Shown: piece by piece, positions 20,162 through 21,707 of the stretch
How positions within the stretch are numbered: the stretch's first letter is position 1
How the letters are laid out: each line of letters opens with the position of its first letter
Source of the DNA: JBAVQS01 sp049694275
Lineage (GTDB): Bacteria > Chloroflexota > Anaerolineae > UBA4142 > SHND01
Reading direction: 5' to 3'
DNA: 21,707 nt
Assembly (NCBI GenBank): GCA_049694275.1
Contig: JBAVQS010000036.1
Span: forward strand, 1-21,707
Notes under the pieces: generated by a model
The model's input: only the letters and a program-made list of their open reading frames with translations
Told to the model about the DNA's origin: nothing
The model's database searches: none
Position numbers and translations under genes: made by a program

Positions 20162-21707
20162 ATGCAATGTCCGCACTGCAAGTGCGATGACGTACCGGAT
20201 GACGCGACGCACTGCCCGCGCTGTGACAAGCCGCTGGCAGACCCCGACGGCATTCGCACGCGCGAGCAGAGCGGCGGCGTCAACATCACCGGCGGTGAGG
20301 TCAATGCGCGCGACATCGTCGGGCGCGACCAGACGCACGTCTCCCAGACCGTCACCGGCGATCACAACATTGTGACCGGCGCCGGCGACATCACGGTCGT
20401 CCAGGGCGGCCAAAACACTTTCACCGGCCCGGTGGTGATTCAGCCGCGAGCGGCCCCCGCCCATCCCTTTCTCGTCCCCTTCCCTCGCAATCCCGATTTT
20501 GTCGGCCGCGACGCCGACCTGCGCCGGCTCCACGCCATGCTTCAAACGGGGAGCGCCGTCGGCATTCGCCCGGTCCTCGTCGGACTCGGCGGCATTGGCA
20601 AGACCCAGCTCGCCGTCGAATACGCGCACGCCCATCGCGCCGATTATCCCGACGGCATCTTTTGGGTCAACGCCGTCAACCCGCTCCTCGACGAATTCGC
20701 ACGGCTTGCCGAGGCGCTGGAGCAGGCAGAGCGCGAGACGCCGCGCGACCAGGCCGCCCAGCGCGCCTGGGCCTATCTCGACCAGCATCCGAACGCGCTC
20801 GTCCTGTTCGACAATGTGAACGACCCGGCCGACCTGAACCGCCCGGTCGCCTACGGACTCGTCCCCGCCAATCTCCCGTGCCGCATGCTCCTGACCACGC
20901 GCCGCCGCGATTTCCCGCGGACCTTTCAACCGTTCGAGGTCAACATCCTGCCGCCGGACGCGGCGCTCAGCCTGCTTCTCCGCGCACGCCCGGCCCTGCT
21001 CGACCCGGCCCACCCGGAGCATGAGGCGGCAGTCGAGGTCTGCAAGCGGCTCGGCGGGCTCCCACTCGCGCTGGAAGTGGCTGCCGCCTACCTGGGCGAG
21101 TACCCCGACATTTCGCTCGCCGGCTATCGCGAGCGGCTCGCGGCCGAAGGGGTGGTCGAGACAATCGATGCGGCGGAGGTTGACGCGGATACCCTGCCGA
21201 CGCGTCACGCAACGGCGGTACGTGCGACCCTGGCCGGCTCGTGGGAACGGCTCACGGATGCGGGGGCGCGGCGAGCGCTGCTGGCGGCGGGGCAACTGGG
21301 CGAGGCGGAGCTGATCCCCACGGCGCGGCTGGGCCTGCTGGCCGGACTGGCCGCATCAGCCAGACTGGGTTATCCTATCCCGTTGACCGGCGCGCTGAAA
21401 AAGCTCTATGCTTTTTCACTTGTCGAGGAGCTGACCGCGGACCAGCTCCGCCTCCATCCCCTCGTGCGCGAGTTTGCGAGAGAGCTCGCACCGGCCGGCT
21501 TCCGGCAAGAGCTCGCGGCGCAGGTGGCCGGGACGCTCGGCGAGATGGCGGCGCTGGACGCGTCGGTCGGCGGGCGCGGCGTGGATGCAGCGCTCGCGGA
21601 CCTGCGCGTCGCCCTCACGCTGTGCGAGGACGCGGCGGTCGGCGGGCGCGGCGTGGATGCAGTGCTCGCGGACCTGCGCGTCGCCCTCACGCTGTGCGAG
21701 GACGCGG
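20162..21707 (+). CDS. STAND NTPase with zinc ribbon and NB-ARC domain (partial, runs off window)
   Basis: The first 515 codons are open to the window edge. The N-terminus is a zinc ribbon (CPHC at 3-6, CPRC at 18-21). Next is a Gly/Asp/Val-rich repeat stretch (about 38-92; VNITGGEVNARDIVGRDQ), common ahead of bacterial STAND modules. The NB-ARC core has FVGRDADLRRL, P-loop GLGGIGKTQLA (Lys147), Walker B VLFDNV (Asp217), TTRRRDF, GGLPLALEVAAAYLGE (about 298-313) and an RLHPLVREFA motif at the MHD position. The chain then enters 24-residue repeats that are nearly identical in DNA. Such proteins act as ligand-triggered switches, in signalling or phage defence; the effector and sensor lie outside the window or are unrecognised. 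GGGAGG precedes the ATG. Confidence 0.9.
   Translation, partial: MQCPHCKCDDVPDDATHCPRCDKPLADPDGIRTREQSGGVNITGGEVNARDIVGRDQTHVSQTVTGDHNIVTGAGDITVVQGGQNTFTGPVVIQPRAAPAHPFLVPFPRNPDFVGRDADLRRLHAMLQTGSAVGIRPVLVGLGGIGKTQLAVEYAHAHRADYPDGIFWVNAVNPLLDEFARLAEALEQAERETPRDQAAQRAWAYLDQHPNALVLFDNVNDPADLNRPVAYGLVPANLPCRMLLTTRRRDFPRTFQPFEVNILPPDAALSLLLRARPALLDPAHPEHEAAVEVCKRLGGLPLALEVAAAYLGEYPDISLAGYRERLAAEGVVETIDAAEVDADTLPTRHATAVRATLAGSWERLTDAGARRALLAAGQLGEAELIPTARLGLLAGLAASARLGYPIPLTGALKKLYAFSLVEELTADQLRLHPLVREFARELAPAGFRQELAAQVAGTLGEMAALDASVGGRGVDAALADLRVALTLCEDAAVGGRGVDAVLADLRVALTLCEDA
21566..21707 (+). repeat. 72-bp tandem repeat in the STAND sensor region
   Basis: Two almost identical 72-bp units start at 21566 and 21638, the second cut by the window end. 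Each encodes about 24 residues (VGGRGVDAALADLRVALTLC and so on). The visible differences are few (for example GCG versus GTG within DAALAD/DAVLAD), showing recent duplication. More copies may follow. Confidence 0.9.

Noticed and set aside
21566..21707. 72-bp repeat considered as CRISPR or integron feature
   Set aside because: It is directly tandem, without spacers, and continues the STAND reading frame.

Overview
The window is high-GC bacterial DNA, read almost entirely on the plus strand. Several features point to a Chloroflexota (Anaerolineae-like) genome, probably environmental: Thr/Pro-rich 'TPTPTAT' stalks on secreted proteins, a giant membrane protein ending in an ILEI/FAM3-type domain, a zinc-ribbon NB-ARC STAND protein, candidate leaderless genes, and families of small palindromic repeats that also sit inside reading frames. 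The phylum is inferred from gene style; there is no rRNA or phylogenetic marker tree behind it.

Layout. 1-4217: a 13-haem lipoprotein cytochrome followed by a long secreted protein with four doubled haem pairs, closed by a terminator at 4284-4318. 4408-5292: a free-standing HTH-LAGLIDADG homing endonuclease gene, more AT-rich than its neighbours, directly upstream of a tRNA-Leu(CAG) gene (5362-5445) that has its own promoter. 5470-5588: a palindromic repeat and a strong terminator whose T-tract overlaps the -35 box of the next promoter. 5587-7175: the rplU-rpmA-rpmE ribosomal operon with a structured leader; its L31 carries a long Pro/Arg/Glu tail. 7203-7787: thymidine kinase. 7880-10861: a 993-aa GT-C-like membrane protein with three in-frame repeat insertions and a C-terminal ILEI domain. 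10939-11980: two tandem DUF3592 membrane proteins, then a terminator.

12066-20047: an alkaline-phosphatase-superfamily phosphodiesterase, then an ATP sulfurylase fused in one frame to a second domain of that superfamily, then APS kinase starting immediately after the fusion's stop codon. These would make APS and then PAPS, the sulfuryl donor. They are followed by a Gfo/Idh/MocA sugar-type dehydrogenase, a left-handed beta-helix acyltransferase and an ornithine cyclodeaminase/mu-crystallin enzyme. No sulfate- or sulfite-reduction gene is present, so the cluster reads better as sulfation or modification of a glycan or small molecule than as respiration; this is inference. 20162-end: the first 515 codons of a STAND NTPase, cut by the window edge inside a 72-bp tandem repeat.

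The strongest novel candidates are the Sat-phosphodiesterase fusion with its stand-alone paralogue, the multihaem cytochrome pair, and the apparent spread of several repeat families into coding sequence.
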